Assembly (NCBI RefSeq): GCF_003015185.1
Contig: NZ_CP027860.1
Location: 5,301,001 to 5,365,000 of the forward strand
Origin: Ahniella affigens
GTDB lineage: Bacteria > Pseudomonadota > Gammaproteobacteria > Xanthomonadales > Ahniellaceae
Direction: 5' to 3'
DNA: 64,000 nucleotides
Under the pieces are notes generated by a model. The model worked only from the letters and a program-made list of their open reading frames with translations. It made no database searches and was not told the origin of the DNA. This document shows, one piece after another, positions 26,160 to 34,768 of this stretch (position 1 is its first letter; the number at the start of each line of letters is the position of its first letter). Position numbers and translations under genes: made by a program.

Positions 26160-26789
26160 CTATTCAGGCGCTTCCGGATGGCCAAAACTGAACGTCACGC
26201 GCTCTTTGACGTGCACATCAGCACAAGCCTGCAAAGGTTCGGTGACCGACGCGGCGACAAACTGCAAATCCAATGTCGCCGTATTGCCGTTCTCAAACTG
26301 CACGCACCCTTGCTTCAACACACCCAGGCAATCGGCACGGTCATCGCCCACAGCACTGGCAATCCGCGCTGCGCCCAGGAGTTCGCCCGACTCGGTGCAG
26401 TATTTGGGATTCCCGTCCGCGTTGCGAGCATCGCGCTTCCGCGGCACCTCTAGCGCTCTCAACGCTGGCATCTCCAGCGCTACGGAATACGTGCCCGGAC
26501 AAGGCCCGGCTTGCTTCGGCTCTGCGGGCTGCATGCACGCTGTGACGTGCGTCCAGCGCAGGACCAAGTCATCCCCAACGCGGCGCTGGCGCCACTGATC
26601 GACGAATCCTGCTGGCCAGGGCGACCCCCAGCGTTCGGCATCGCTGGCATTCGCGCGCGCCCGAATGTCATCGCGATAGGTCAGCTCCGCCCGGATATGC
26701 AGCGTCGCCATGGTGGTCTCGGGCAGGAGCTGGGCATTGGCGCTGCCCCAAGCAATGCTCATCACAAACAGTCCGTATCGGTATTTCAA
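26160..26789 (-). CDS. Secreted protein of unknown function
   Basis: This 209-residue protein is not recognised. It has a signal peptide (about 1-20, ending G-S-A-N-A) and, as read, a TTG start at 26789 with AGGAGA six bases upstream. The mature part has six cysteines (near residues 85, 97, 131, 154, 161 and 188), likely forming periplasmic disulfides, and a beta-rich C-terminus. A MITE-like element begins 17 bases upstream of the start codon, so the promoter lies within or beyond it. A related repeat to that at 24437 covers its stop region. Confidence 0.7.
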   Translation of the reverse strand: MKYRYGLFVMSIAWGSANAQLLPETTMATLHIRAELTYRDDIRARANASDAERWGSPWPAGFVDQWRQRRVGDDLVLRWTHVTACMQPAEPKQAGPCPGTYSVALEMPALRALEVPRKRDARNADGNPKYCTESGELLGAARIASAVGDDRADCLGVLKQGCVQFENGNTATLDLQFVAASVTEPLQACADVHVKERVTFSFGHPEAPE

Positions 26790-27138
26790 GGGATTCTCCT
26801 GATGGTTAGTGTCCTGTCCCGCGAATAACTCGAATTAATTTGTCGCCTTCCAAGCCAATGCTGCGTTGGTCGTCGTCGCCTGAGTTACCACTGCGTCTCC
26901 TCCTCTCGCCTTGCCTTGGCACGAAATTCTTCCAAATTTATTTCAAGCTATTTGCGGGACAGGACACTAGTTCGATCCAAAGCGCCCGGGCTCCTGGGCT
27001 GTTTGGACCGCATCGACCGTCGCAGGTTCCGGCGCCGCACACGTTCGCGCTCGCGTCGCCGATGGTCTGGAGCGATCGACAAAACGGGCTATCATCCCAA
27101 CTCGCGAAGTTCCCCAACCTAAACTTGGAGACGCACCA
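26790..27138. other. Divergent intergenic region, half filled by the MITE
   Basis: This 349-base gap between the secreted protein (minus) and the cyclase (plus) contains the 163-bp inverted-repeat element and then 169 bases leading into the cyclase ribosome-binding site (GGAG, eight bases before ATG 27139). I see no gene here. Confidence 0.65.
26807..26969. mobile_element. MITE-like element with 24-bp terminal inverted repeats
   Basis: TAGTGTCCTGTCCCGC (start of the left end, 26807-26830) is matched in inverted orientation by the right end (26946-26969, ending GGGACAGGACACTA); the 24-bp ends differ at two positions. The repeat continues imperfectly inwards (GAATTAATTTG versus GAAATAAATTTG). 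The element is 163 bp, noncoding, and flanked by TA at each end, suggesting TA target duplication as for IS630/Tc1-type transposases. No transposase is in the window. It lies between divergent genes. Confidence 0.75.
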
Positions 27139-27936
27139 ATGAGTGTCCTGCATCGTTCCGTGTGGTGTCCGATCATCCTGGCGCTTGCCGCGACGTCGGC
27201 ATCGGCAATCGATCTCGATCAGGCCACGGTGCTTGATCTCAGTCATCCATTCAACAGCCAGACCCTCTACTGGCCAACCTCTCCCAGTCAGTTCGAACTG
27301 AAGACCCTTGCGCACGGACAAACCGACGGCGGCTTCTTCTATTCGTCGAACAGTTTCTGTTCGCCCGAGCACGGCGGCACGCATCTTGATGCGCCGATCC
27401 ATTTCGCCGAGCATGGCAAGACCGCCGATCAACTGGACCTCGCGCAACTGATTGGCCCTGCGGTCGTGATCGATGTTCGCGAACAAGTCGCCAAGAATCC
27501 TGACTACGCACTGACGGCTGACGACATCACCGCCTTCGAGGCCAATCATGGCAAGCTCGCAGCGGGCACGATTGTGCTGTTGCAAACGGGCTACAGCAAA
27601 CACTACCCGAACCGCAAAGCGTACTTCGGCGACGACACGCCGAATGACGCGAGCAAGCTGCACTTTCCGAGTTACGGGCCGGATGCGGCGACGCTCTTGG
27701 TGGACAAGCGGCACGTGGCAGTGCTGGGCGTCGATACAGCGTCGATCGATATTGGCCAGTCAAAAGACTTTCAAGTTCATCGCATTGCTGCAGCCAAGAA
27801 TGTGGCCGGTCTGGAAAACCTGAATGGTCTGGATCGTTTGCCGCCCGTCGGAGCCAGCGTCGTGGCGCTGCCGATGAAGATCGAAGGGGGTTCGGGTGGG
27901 CCGGTGCGGGTCATTGCGCTACTGCCGCCAAAATGA
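27139..27936 (+). CDS. Exported metal-dependent cyclase/hydrolase (kynurenine formamidase-like family)
   Basis: This 265-residue protein of the cyclase family (PF04199 type, which includes kynurenine formamidase KynB and other metal-dependent amidases) has a signal peptide (1-23). The metal site is H78-G-G-T-H82-L-D84-A-P-I-H88-F. The family V-L-D-L-S-H-P-F strand (about 31-38) and the late G-V-D-T-A-S-I-D segment are present. KynB itself is cytoplasmic and about 210 residues, so export and greater length argue against a standard formamidase. The substrate is unknown. The downstream CadC-like regulator follows in the same direction after 48 bases. Confidence 0.88.
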   Translation: MSVLHRSVWCPIILALAATSASAIDLDQATVLDLSHPFNSQTLYWPTSPSQFELKTLAHGQTDGGFFYSSNSFCSPEHGGTHLDAPIHFAEHGKTADQLDLAQLIGPAVVIDVREQVAKNPDYALTADDITAFEANHGKLAAGTIVLLQTGYSKHYPNRKAYFGDDTPNDASKLHFPSYGPDAATLLVDKRHVAVLGVDTASIDIGQSKDFQVHRIAAAKNVAGLENLNGLDRLPPVGASVVALPMKIEGGSGGPVRVIALLPPK

Positions 27937-27984
27937 ACGGGGTGCCGCGCATCGTTCTGATTGGGGCGAGCTGAGTCCTGACCC

Positions 27985-30606
27985 ATGCGCCTGCACTCGC
28001 ACGAGATCGAGTTCGATGTCGACACGGCCACGCTGCACGGCCCAAACGGATCGCAGCCGTTGCGCCGACAGGTGGCCGAAACGCTGCTCGTATTGATGCA
28101 GCGTGCACCGGCGCTCGTCTCGGTGGATACCTTGCTCGATACCGTCTGGGGCCGCCACGCCATCTCGCCGAGCGCGGTCCCGCAAACCATTCGCGAATTA
28201 CGCCGGGCGCTGGGTGACCACGCGCAAGACTCCATCTACATCGAGACGCGGCACAAACTTGGCTATCGCTGGATTCCGCCCGTGCAACGGTTGGATGGAC
28301 CGGACGCGGCAGCTGCAGCAGAAGGCGCGCCTGGGCTTGCGGCCGAACGGGAAATGTCGCCACCAACCCAAGCCTTGGTGGCGCTGCCACCTGCAGCCCG
28401 CCAGCAGCGGCGCTGGCCGCTATGGGCCAGTGCGATGTTGGGCGCTGCGCTGTTGGCAACGGCGCTGCTGTTTGGATGGTATTCGCGCGGCTTGTGGCCG
28501 CTGCAACGCGCGGACACCGATCGCACGGGCGTGATGGCGAGTGCTGATCGCACACACTGGCAAGCGGCCATGCATGCCTGGCAGGCCCAGGACTTAGACA
28601 GCGTCCGCCAAGCCCTGAGCGCCTTGCCTCAAGACGAACTGGCGCGCTCATTACTCGGGCTGCGACTTCAGGCTGTCACCGACAGCGACGCCAGCTTGCC
28701 GGCCAACATCGACGCCGTTCGCGCGCGACTGCCGGAAGCGGATCAGGCTGGGCGCCTCTGGGCTCAGGCTGTTCTTGCGCATGTCGCGGGTCAGGACACC
28801 GTAGCGTGGTCGCATCTGGAGCCGTTGCTTGCACTAAGGCCCGACGATGTCGACTTGCGGCTTCTGGCCTGGGACTTGCGCCGGCGGTTGCCGAAAGACC
28901 GCATACGGCAATTGTCTGAATACCTCAGTGCAGCGCCTGGCCTCCCGCCCGCGCGCCGCGAATTGCTGGCCATTCAAGCGGCCGGCGAACAGAAGGAACC
29001 CGAGCGCCGCCAGCAATTGGCCGAGGCATGGCTGCGCGTGCATGCGAAGACGCATCCGGTACTCGCGTTGACCGTCCTGCTTGAGCAGGCCGAAGCGCTG
29101 GAAGCGTTGCGCCAACCGTCCGATGCGCGCGCGTTGGCGCTTGCCGTGAGTGCGACGGCAGAACAACTCGGGGCCGCGCGCCTGGCCGCCAGAGCGATGC
29201 GGACCGCTGTCTGGAACGCCATGGTCCAGAGTCAGAATGATCTGGCCGAAGCCGATCTCGCCCGGATGCAGCAGTTGCTGCAGGACCGCTACGATCCATC
29301 GGGTGCCGTCAGCATGCGCCACTTCCGAGCCATGCTGTTCAATCGCCGCGGTGACCACGACCAGGCGATCGACGCGTTCACGCAACTGGCCCAGGACTAT
29401 GAGGCCATGGGCGAACTGGGCTCGGCTGCCTCGGCGCTGAATGCGACCGTGTCGCCGCGCTATCTGCTCGGTCGCGGTGACGAGGTTCCGGCCACGATCA
29501 ACACGGCACTCGACCTGGCGACGCGCGCCAATGCCATCGATACGATCGGCTTTCTAAGGGGATCACTGGGCAATCACTACGTCCGGACGGGCGATCTGCA
29601 ACAGGGTCAGATGTATATCGGGATGGCGCTCGAGAGCTTTCGCCAGAATGGCGATCGCCACGCGGAAGCGGCCGCACTCGGCAATCTCGGCCAAGTGGCG
29701 CAAATGCGTGGTCGACTGCAAGAGGCCCAACGCTTCAACGAGCAGGCTGCCGTGCTGGAAACTGCGCTCGGCAACGCGCACGGCTTGGCCTATACCAACA
29801 AGCGTCTCATGGACATTGCCATCGCACAGGGCGATTTGACTGCGGCGAGTGCGCTTGGGCAATCGGCGTTGCAGGGCTTCGGTGATCACGGCGATCACAA
29901 GGAGGCCGCGCTCACCGCCCGGCTACTCGCCGAGCTGCATCTGCGCCAAGGGCAACTGGATGCTGCGCTACGCTTGCAAGAGACCCTAGCCGCGACCGCT
30001 GACAAGAGCCCCTTGGTCCGCGCCGAACAACACATGTTGCGCGGCGATCTGGCCCGATATCGGGGCGAGTTCAAACAGGCGGCCGCCGAATACACCGAGG
30101 CAGCCGCGATCTGGTCCGGTGCGGAGGAGCGATCAGACGCCCTGCTGGCGCGCCTTTGCGCGTTGCGGGCCACGCTGCCGATTGCCCCAGCGGTGGCGAT
30201 TGAGGAAGAACTGCGCCTGCTGATGACCGCCCCGGAGCGCAGCCAGAATGCCGCGATCGATCTGAATGCTCGCCTGCTGCTAGCCGAAGTGCTGATCTGG
30301 GCAGCTCGTCGGGATGAAGCCACTGCTGCCTTGGCTGAACTGGAAACCGCGTTGAGTCAAACTGTCGACGCCGAAACCAGCCTCCGTCTCGCACTCCTGC
30401 GCGCCGACCTCGACACCGAGCCGGACTCGCGGCAACAGCGTCGCGAATGGGTCGCCGCGCAAGCCCAGAGCAAGGGGATGCTGCTATTGGCACTGGAAGC
30501 TGAAGGTCGAATGGCCGAACAGACAGGCGCTGCCGATTGGTCGGCATTTGTGCAACGCGCCCGCGCAATGGGTGCAACGGGCCTGATTCGACGGCAAAGA
30601 CCCTGA
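27985..30606 (+). CDS. CadC/ToxR-like winged-helix regulator with TPR domain
   Basis: This 873-residue one-component regulator has an N-terminal OmpR-type winged helix (about 1-97: PLRRQVAETLLVLMQRA; VSVDTLLDTVWGRHAISPSAV; IRELRRALGD; YIETRHKLGYRW). A single membrane helix (about 139-160, LWASAMLGAALLATALLFGW) precedes a ~700-residue periplasmic region made of helical TPR-like repeats (LGNLGQVAQMRGRLQEAQRF; AALTARLLAELHLRQGQLDAA). The DNA-binding domain would be cytoplasmic and the TPR region the sensor. The ligand and target promoter are unknown. A second regulator with the same layout lies at 48093-50591. Confidence 0.9.
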   Translation: MRLHSHEIEFDVDTATLHGPNGSQPLRRQVAETLLVLMQRAPALVSVDTLLDTVWGRHAISPSAVPQTIRELRRALGDHAQDSIYIETRHKLGYRWIPPVQRLDGPDAAAAAEGAPGLAAEREMSPPTQALVALPPAARQQRRWPLWASAMLGAALLATALLFGWYSRGLWPLQRADTDRTGVMASADRTHWQAAMHAWQAQDLDSVRQALSALPQDELARSLLGLRLQAVTDSDASLPANIDAVRARLPEADQAGRLWAQAVLAHVAGQDTVAWSHLEPLLALRPDDVDLRLLAWDLRRRLPKDRIRQLSEYLSAAPGLPPARRELLAIQAAGEQKEPERRQQLAEAWLRVHAKTHPVLALTVLLEQAEALEALRQPSDARALALAVSATAEQLGAARLAARAMRTAVWNAMVQSQNDLAEADLARMQQLLQDRYDPSGAVSMRHFRAMLFNRRGDHDQAIDAFTQLAQDYEAMGELGSAASALNATVSPRYLLGRGDEVPATINTALDLATRANAIDTIGFLRGSLGNHYVRTGDLQQGQMYIGMALESFRQNGDRHAEAAALGNLGQVAQMRGRLQEAQRFNEQAAVLETALGNAHGLAYTNKRLMDIAIAQGDLTAASALGQSALQGFGDHGDHKEAALTARLLAELHLRQGQLDAALRLQETLAATADKSPLVRAEQHMLRGDLARYRGEFKQAAAEYTEAAAIWSGAEERSDALLARLCALRATLPIAPAVAIEEELRLLMTAPERSQNAAIDLNARLLLAEVLIWAARRDEATAALAELETALSQTVDAETSLRLALLRADLDTEPDSRQQRREWVAAQAQSKGMLLLALEAEGRMAEQTGAADWSAFVQRARAMGATGLIRRQRP

Positions 30607-30744
30607 TTTCATCGAAATCTCAACACTTGCTCAGCGGTTCCGCAGTACTGCGACCTGCGCGTTGCGTACTGTTCCGGCCAGCCGAACCTGGCCCATCGTC
30701 TGGACCAGCGGCCATGCCAACCCTACCCGGATCGGAGCCCTGCC

Positions 30745-31236
30745 ATGAGCGATGTGCTGTATCAGATCAAGAACCCCGGCGAACTGCCGTTACCGAAACC
30801 ACTCGTCTGGTTCATGTACTTGATGTTCAGTATTCCGCTTTTGATGATTCCGATGACCCTGACCGAGATCCCCGAAAACCCCTGGTTGCTGGTGGCCTAC
30901 CCGTTCTGCTTTCTGCCCCTTGGCATCATGTGGCTTCTGAAGCGCCTGATGGGTCGTTACGGCATAACGGTGGGTCAGGACGGTCGGCTCGAGGTCATGT
31001 TGCCGTTCAAGACTGATCGATTCGCCCCGGGCACCCTGAAGCGGGTCGCCTTGCATCAAACGCGCATGCACATGAGTGGCCGTGTCACCACGCGCACGTT
31101 CCTGCAGCTGATTGGCGCCCAAGACAAGCTGCTGACCCACTTCGATGTTGCGGCTTTTACCCAGGCCGACGTTGAAGGCTTGCTGGGCGCGCTGCGCCAG
31201 CTCGACCCGCAGCTGCCGATCAGCCATACGCAGTGA
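30745..31236 (+). CDS. Small membrane protein with PH-like cytoplasmic domain, unknown
   Basis: This 163-residue protein is not recognised. Two adjacent hydrophobic helices (about 20-41 and 47-65) are followed by a soluble beta-rich domain (GRYGITVGQDGRLEVMLPFK) resembling the general layout of bacterial two-helix plus PH-like proteins; this similarity is my inference. The start is ATG 30745 with GGAG eight bases upstream. It lies 138 bases after the CadC-like gene and 80 before a lipoprotein gene, all in the same direction. Confidence 0.72.
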   Translation: MSDVLYQIKNPGELPLPKPLVWFMYLMFSIPLLMIPMTLTEIPENPWLLVAYPFCFLPLGIMWLLKRLMGRYGITVGQDGRLEVMLPFKTDRFAPGTLKRVALHQTRMHMSGRVTTRTFLQLIGAQDKLLTHFDVAAFTQADVEGLLGALRQLDPQLPISHTQ

Positions 31237-31316
31237 GCGAACCCCGTCAACCAAATCGTCCTGCCCGCGTTCCACTTGCTGCTGCGGCCTGATCCAAACT
31301 TTTCGAGACTAAAACC

Positions 31317-32075
31317 ATGACTGTGACCACCCGCGTCGCCACCTTGCTGATCGCCCTGGCGATTCTGACTGCCTGCGGCCAGGATGTTTCCGTGCAAGCG
31401 GCCAATGATCCGAACGCCCCCGCCGCACCCAGCACCGCCGGCATACCAAGTGATGCCGATGTGCTGGCCGAAATGAAGAACCGCATTCGCGATGCGGATT
31501 CGATCGAACTATCACGCGAGGGCAAAGGCGAAGTGGTGTGGTCGCGCCGCGATCTGACGTGGTATTACCAGCGCGGCTACATTGTCCGGCGTGCCGCGAA
31601 CATCGAGGGCTTTCCCGACGCCAAACTTGAGGTCGGCGGCCTAAGCCTTTGGGTGTTCGACGGCAATGGCTGGCGCTATCAGCGCGATCTGGTGACCTGG
31701 AACACCTACGACGGCATTGCCGACCCGGATCAGAACGAACTGATCGCGCTACTGCAAAACGCCCAGCTCAATTACATGCCGGTGGGCCTCGGCAGCAAGC
31801 CCCAGAACATCCGCATCGCCGAGACACCGAACTTCGAATGGCACAATGGCACCTCGGTGTCGTTCAACTATGTGGTCGACGCCGCGCAAATCGACTGGCC
31901 GGGACAAAAGCTCAACCAAGCGACCGTGACCCTTCGCACCCGCGTCTACCGTGACACCATCGACTCGCCCTGGCGCGACCCACTGACACCCGAGCAAATC
32001 GACGCCGTCGTCCACAGCAGCGAGCCCAAAACACCAGCCGAGCTGAGCGAGTATTCGCGTCAGGCCGCGATGTAG
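31317..32075 (+). CDS. Lipoprotein of unknown function
   Basis: The 252-residue protein has a lipoprotein signal peptide with lipobox L-T-A-C (Cys20), so it is probably lipid-anchored to the cell envelope. The mature part contains D-S-I-E-L-S-R-E-G-K-G-E and repeated W-x-Y motifs (TWYYQRGY; GWRYQRDLVTW). No family is recognised. It converges with the S1/P1 nuclease gene, with a strong hairpin (32112-32150) in the 78-base gap. Confidence 0.75.
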   Translation: MTVTTRVATLLIALAILTACGQDVSVQAANDPNAPAAPSTAGIPSDADVLAEMKNRIRDADSIELSREGKGEVVWSRRDLTWYYQRGYIVRRAANIEGFPDAKLEVGGLSLWVFDGNGWRYQRDLVTWNTYDGIADPDQNELIALLQNAQLNYMPVGLGSKPQNIRIAETPNFEWHNGTSVSFNYVVDAAQIDWPGQKLNQATVTLRTRVYRDTIDSPWRDPLTPEQIDAVVHSSEPKTPAELSEYSRQAAM

Positions 32076-32111
32076 CCATCGCATGCTGGCTGACCGCGCC
32101 AAAGCACGACG

Positions 32112-32150
32112 GCCACGTCGCATCCCGCATGGGGATGCGGCGTGCGTGGC
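32112..32150. terminator. Hairpin between convergent genes
   Basis: CGCATCCC (32119-32126) pairs with GGGATGCG (32132-32139). An outer GCCACG (32112-32117) pairs with CGTGGC (32145-32150). The position between two convergent stop codons suggests a bidirectional terminator, though neither side has a T-run. Confidence 0.5.
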
Positions 32151-32153
32151 GCG

Positions 32154-33032
32154 TCAGTCCGACGCAGTTGGCCCAATTTCCTTTGCCTCGATGCGCGGTC
32201 TGAACACGCGATTCAAGTAGTCGGCCAAACGCCGGGCGGCAATCCGAATCCGAAGCTCGGCCAACGGTCGAAAATGATCCAGATATGCAGGATCGAGCTC
32301 TGGGCCCGTCGGATAGAGGTCTTCGGAATCGATGAGTCGACACGACTCGGTGGCCCAATCCGCCGGCTTCTGACTGGTGGTCGGCAGCGTCACCGGACCC
32401 ATCGCCTCCAGCACTTTGGCGTAGTTCGCAAGATCGTGCTGGCCGCTGGCGATAAGGTAGTAATCCCAGATCGAGTGCAAGTTCGTGTCCATGATGCCAT
32501 CGTGATAGTTCGCCTTCGCGTAGGCCTCTGGGGCAATTTCGGTACGTAGTGTCAGCTTGACATCGTTGGCGCCGTGATCCGCCACATCACTGGTGTGCAG
32601 CGGCTGGTGAATATCACCGAAGAAGTGCACGAGGAACTTCAGGGCTTCGCGGCGTTGCAGCGGATCGCCTTTGTCATTCGCCAGAATCGCCTCCTGATCG
32701 GCAATGGCGCCGACGACGCATGCGTCGTCCGGGCAATCCTGAGCCATCGCCACGACGCACGTCCCTTCGGTCGTCTTGACGTAGTGCCAGCGCGAATTGA
32801 TCTGAAAGCGCGGCGGATCCAGATTGCGCAATGCGTCCGCCCAATAAGCCACGCCAGACAGACTTGGTTCCGCCTCGCCCGCCAGAATCTCGCCGACCGC
32901 CGCTGCGGCATCCGGGCTGAGTTGCGGTTCGGCCAGTTTGCCGACCAGCCGGTGGCCGAGTTCTCCCCACGCCAGCGCCGGGCCCGTCCAGGCAAGGAAT
33001 GCGACGACAATGCCAGCTTGAATTCGGTTCAT
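32154..33032 (-). CDS. S1/P1-family nuclease
   Basis: S1/P1 nucleases are exported zinc enzymes that degrade single-stranded DNA and RNA and remove 3' phosphates. The 292 residues have a signal peptide cut after A-L-A so that the mature chain begins W22-G-E-L-G-H27; the N-terminal Trp and His are zinc ligands in the family. Further ligands appear in Y-W-A-D-A-L-R, R-W-H-Y-V, F-G-D-I-H-Q-P-L-H-T, D-H-G-A-N-D and N-L-H-S-I-W-D. All nine trinuclear-zinc ligands seem present, so it should be active in the periplasm or outside, perhaps for phosphate or nucleotide scavenging. Confidence 0.93.
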   Translation of the reverse strand: MNRIQAGIVVAFLAWTGPALAWGELGHRLVGKLAEPQLSPDAAAAVGEILAGEAEPSLSGVAYWADALRNLDPPRFQINSRWHYVKTTEGTCVVAMAQDCPDDACVVGAIADQEAILANDKGDPLQRREALKFLVHFFGDIHQPLHTSDVADHGANDVKLTLRTEIAPEAYAKANYHDGIMDTNLHSIWDYYLIASGQHDLANYAKVLEAMGPVTLPTTSQKPADWATESCRLIDSEDLYPTGPELDPAYLDHFRPLAELRIRIAARRLADYLNRVFRPRIEAKEIGPTASD

Positions 33033-33500
33033 AGCGCTCGCCTATTTCGAACAACAGAGTTTAGCAGCGATGCTTCAGGCGATCGGTTTTCGATGCGGTC
33101 GCAGCGCCACGACATCCAAGCGTTGGCAAGGCCCGCCCGGGCCGAGAAGCCGGTTCACAGTCAGGCCGCCCATCGCCGGACAGCAACTCCCGCTCGCCGG
33201 TATCAGCGCCCAAAGGCTGAACTTCGGGAGCCAAAGCCGGTCCGAGTCGCCTGCTGGCGAGACCATGCAACCGAGCATGGCGCGTGTTTGTGTCAACGCC
33301 AAGACGCCCGACCGCGGTCGGCCGTGCGCGCGGTTGACGCGGAATCGGCATGCCGAGCGCAGCAGAAGTCACCTGCGCGACCTTTCCACGCAAACCGGCA
33401 GCGGCCTGTGCCATTTCTGTTTCGCCGCCGTTTTGCTTAGACATGGCAAGATCGGCACTTGGGTATGCCAGTCTCCAACTGTTTTTCCAAGGAGTGAATG
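33033..33500. other. Intergenic region without a supported gene
   Basis: This 468-base region lies between the divergent S1/P1 nuclease and a small lipoprotein gene. A minus-strand frame at 33061-33444 begins in a protein-like way (MSKQNGGETEMAQAAAGLRG) but soon becomes Arg/Pro-rich with no recognisable domain, and a competing plus frame is equally open. It could be a decayed gene. I call no product. Confidence 0.5.
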
Positions 33501-33899
33501 ATGAAACGATTGCTGTTGACGTCCCTGATCTGTCTCAGTGTCATGGCCTGCTCGAAGTCGGAAGAAGCGAGTCCGGATACCAACGCGCCTGCCGCCAGCA
33601 CGGCCGAAGCGGCGCCCGTTGCACCGGTCGCGGACGCCGCGCCAGCGCCAGCCGCTGACGCCGAAGTCGTGACAGGTATTCCGGAATGCGACGAGTTCCT
33701 CCACCAGTATCAGACCTGCCTGGCCGACAAGGTGCCGGAGCAAACGCGCGAAGTGATGCTCCAAGGCATGGCGCAGTGGAAGCAAAGCTGGAAAGACATG
33801 GTGCAGGACGAGGCCACCAAGGCGCAGTTGCCAGAAGTGTGCACGCGCGCAAAGGAAAGCACCAAGTCCGTCATGGATATGTACGGCTGCGCGATGTAA
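33501..33899 (+). CDS. Small Cys-rich lipoprotein of unknown function
   Basis: This 132-residue protein has a lipoprotein signal peptide with Cys17 (S-V-M-A-C). A low-complexity Ala/Pro linker (about 22-55) follows, then a helical domain with four cysteines spaced C-x9-C (PECDEFLHQYQTCLADK) and C-x15-C near the C-terminus. That spacing suggests a disulfide-linked helical hairpin. I chose the second of two tandem ATGs (33501) because AAGGAG is then at a proper distance; 33498 is also possible. Function is unknown. A hairpin follows at 33924. Confidence 0.78.
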   Translation: MKRLLLTSLICLSVMACSKSEEASPDTNAPAASTAEAAPVAPVADAAPAPAADAEVVTGIPECDEFLHQYQTCLADKVPEQTREVMLQGMAQWKQSWKDMVQDEATKAQLPEVCTRAKESTKSVMDMYGCAM

Positions 33900-33923
33900 G
33901 CGCCGCAATACTGCAACCTGCCA

Positions 33924-33943
33924 GCGCGCCACGGATGGCGCGC
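33924..33943 (+). terminator. Hairpin after the Cys-rich lipoprotein gene
   Basis: GCGCGCCA (33924-33931) and TGGCGCGC (33936-33943) form a perfect 8-bp stem with a CGGA tetraloop, 25 bases past the stop codon. There is no T-run, so this is a weak terminator candidate. Confidence 0.45.
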
Positions 33944-34047
33944 ACCCGCTCCCACCCGGGCGCGTCGCCTCGTTGACTGGATTCGCCCTCCCTTTGTCAG
34001 GCACGGCTCTGGCATGATGGGCGGATCAACGGCGACCAAGGAGATCG

Positions 34048-34764
34048 GTGTCGGTGGCAGCCAAAACGCTGTTTGCGATCCGTGGCCTGACCCGGGTGTT
34101 CGGGCAAGGCGACAGTGCGGTGCATGCCTTGCGCGGCATCGATCTGGATCTGTATCACGGCGAGGTCGTCGTGTTGCTTGGGCCATCCGGATCGGGCAAG
34201 TCAACCCTCCTGAATATACTCGGTGGGCTGGATCGTCCCACTGGCGGCTCAGTCCACTATGACGGCCAATCCCTGGCTGATCTCGATGAACGCGGTTTGA
34301 CGCACTTTCGGCGCGACCATGTCGGATTCATCTTTCAATTTTACAACCTGATCCCGAGCCTGACGGCGCGCGAGAACATTGAACTCGTTACCGATCTGGC
34401 GGCCACGCCGTTGCCGGTAGACGAGGCCCTGGCGATGGTCGGACTCAGCCACCGCGGCGAGCATTTTCCAGCCCAACTTTCTGGTGGCGAGCAGCAACGC
34501 GTCGCCATCGCGCGGGCCCTGGCGAAACGCCCCCGCATGCTGTTCTGCGACGAACCCACGGGCGCGCTGGACTTGCGCACAGGCGTGATGACCTTGGAAG
34601 CGCTGATGCAGGCGAACGTCGCCTTTCAGAGCACATTGCTGATCGTCACCCACAATGCCGACATTGCCCGACTCGGCGATCGCATCATCCAATTTGCCGA
34701 TGGCCAGATTCGCGAAATCATTGCGAATCAAAGCCGCGCGAAGCCGAACGAGTTGCGCTGGTGA
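34048..34764 (+). CDS. ABC transporter ATP-binding protein (MacB/LolD-type)
   Basis: This is the ATPase of a three-gene export system. The 238 residues show Walker A (GPSGSGKST, about 45-53), a Q-loop in [17 protein letters not shown] (typical of the LolD/MacB group), the signature L-S-G-G-E-Q-Q-R, Walker B ([12 protein letters not shown]) and H-loop T-H-N. The start is probably GTG 34048 after AAGGAG; GTG 34054 is an alternative with better spacing. The permease and adaptor genes follow with a 4-base gap and a 4-base overlap. Confidence 0.93.
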   Translation: MSVAAKTLFAIRGLTRVFGQGDSAVHALRGIDLDLYHGEVVVLLGPSGSGKSTLLNILGGLDRPTGGSVHYDGQSLADLDERGLTHFRRDHVGFIFQFYNLIPSLTARENIELVTDLAATPLPVDEALAMVGLSHRGEHFPAQLSGGEQQRVAIARALAKRPRMLFCDEPTGALDLRTGVMTLEALMQANVAFQSTLLIVTHNADIARLGDRIIQFADGQIREIIANQSRAKPNELRW

Positions 34765-34768
34765 TGGC

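Noticed and set aside
33061-33444. 127-residue minus-strand frame near the S1/P1 nuclease
   Set aside because: The first ~20 residues look plausible, but the rest is Arg/Pro-rich with no recognisable fold, and a plus frame covers the same bases. Kept only as a possible decayed gene.
34655-34768. Upstream start for the FtsX-like permease inside the ATPase gene
   Set aside because: The extra residues are not membrane- or domain-like; GTG 34769 just after the ATPase stop fits operon spacing better.
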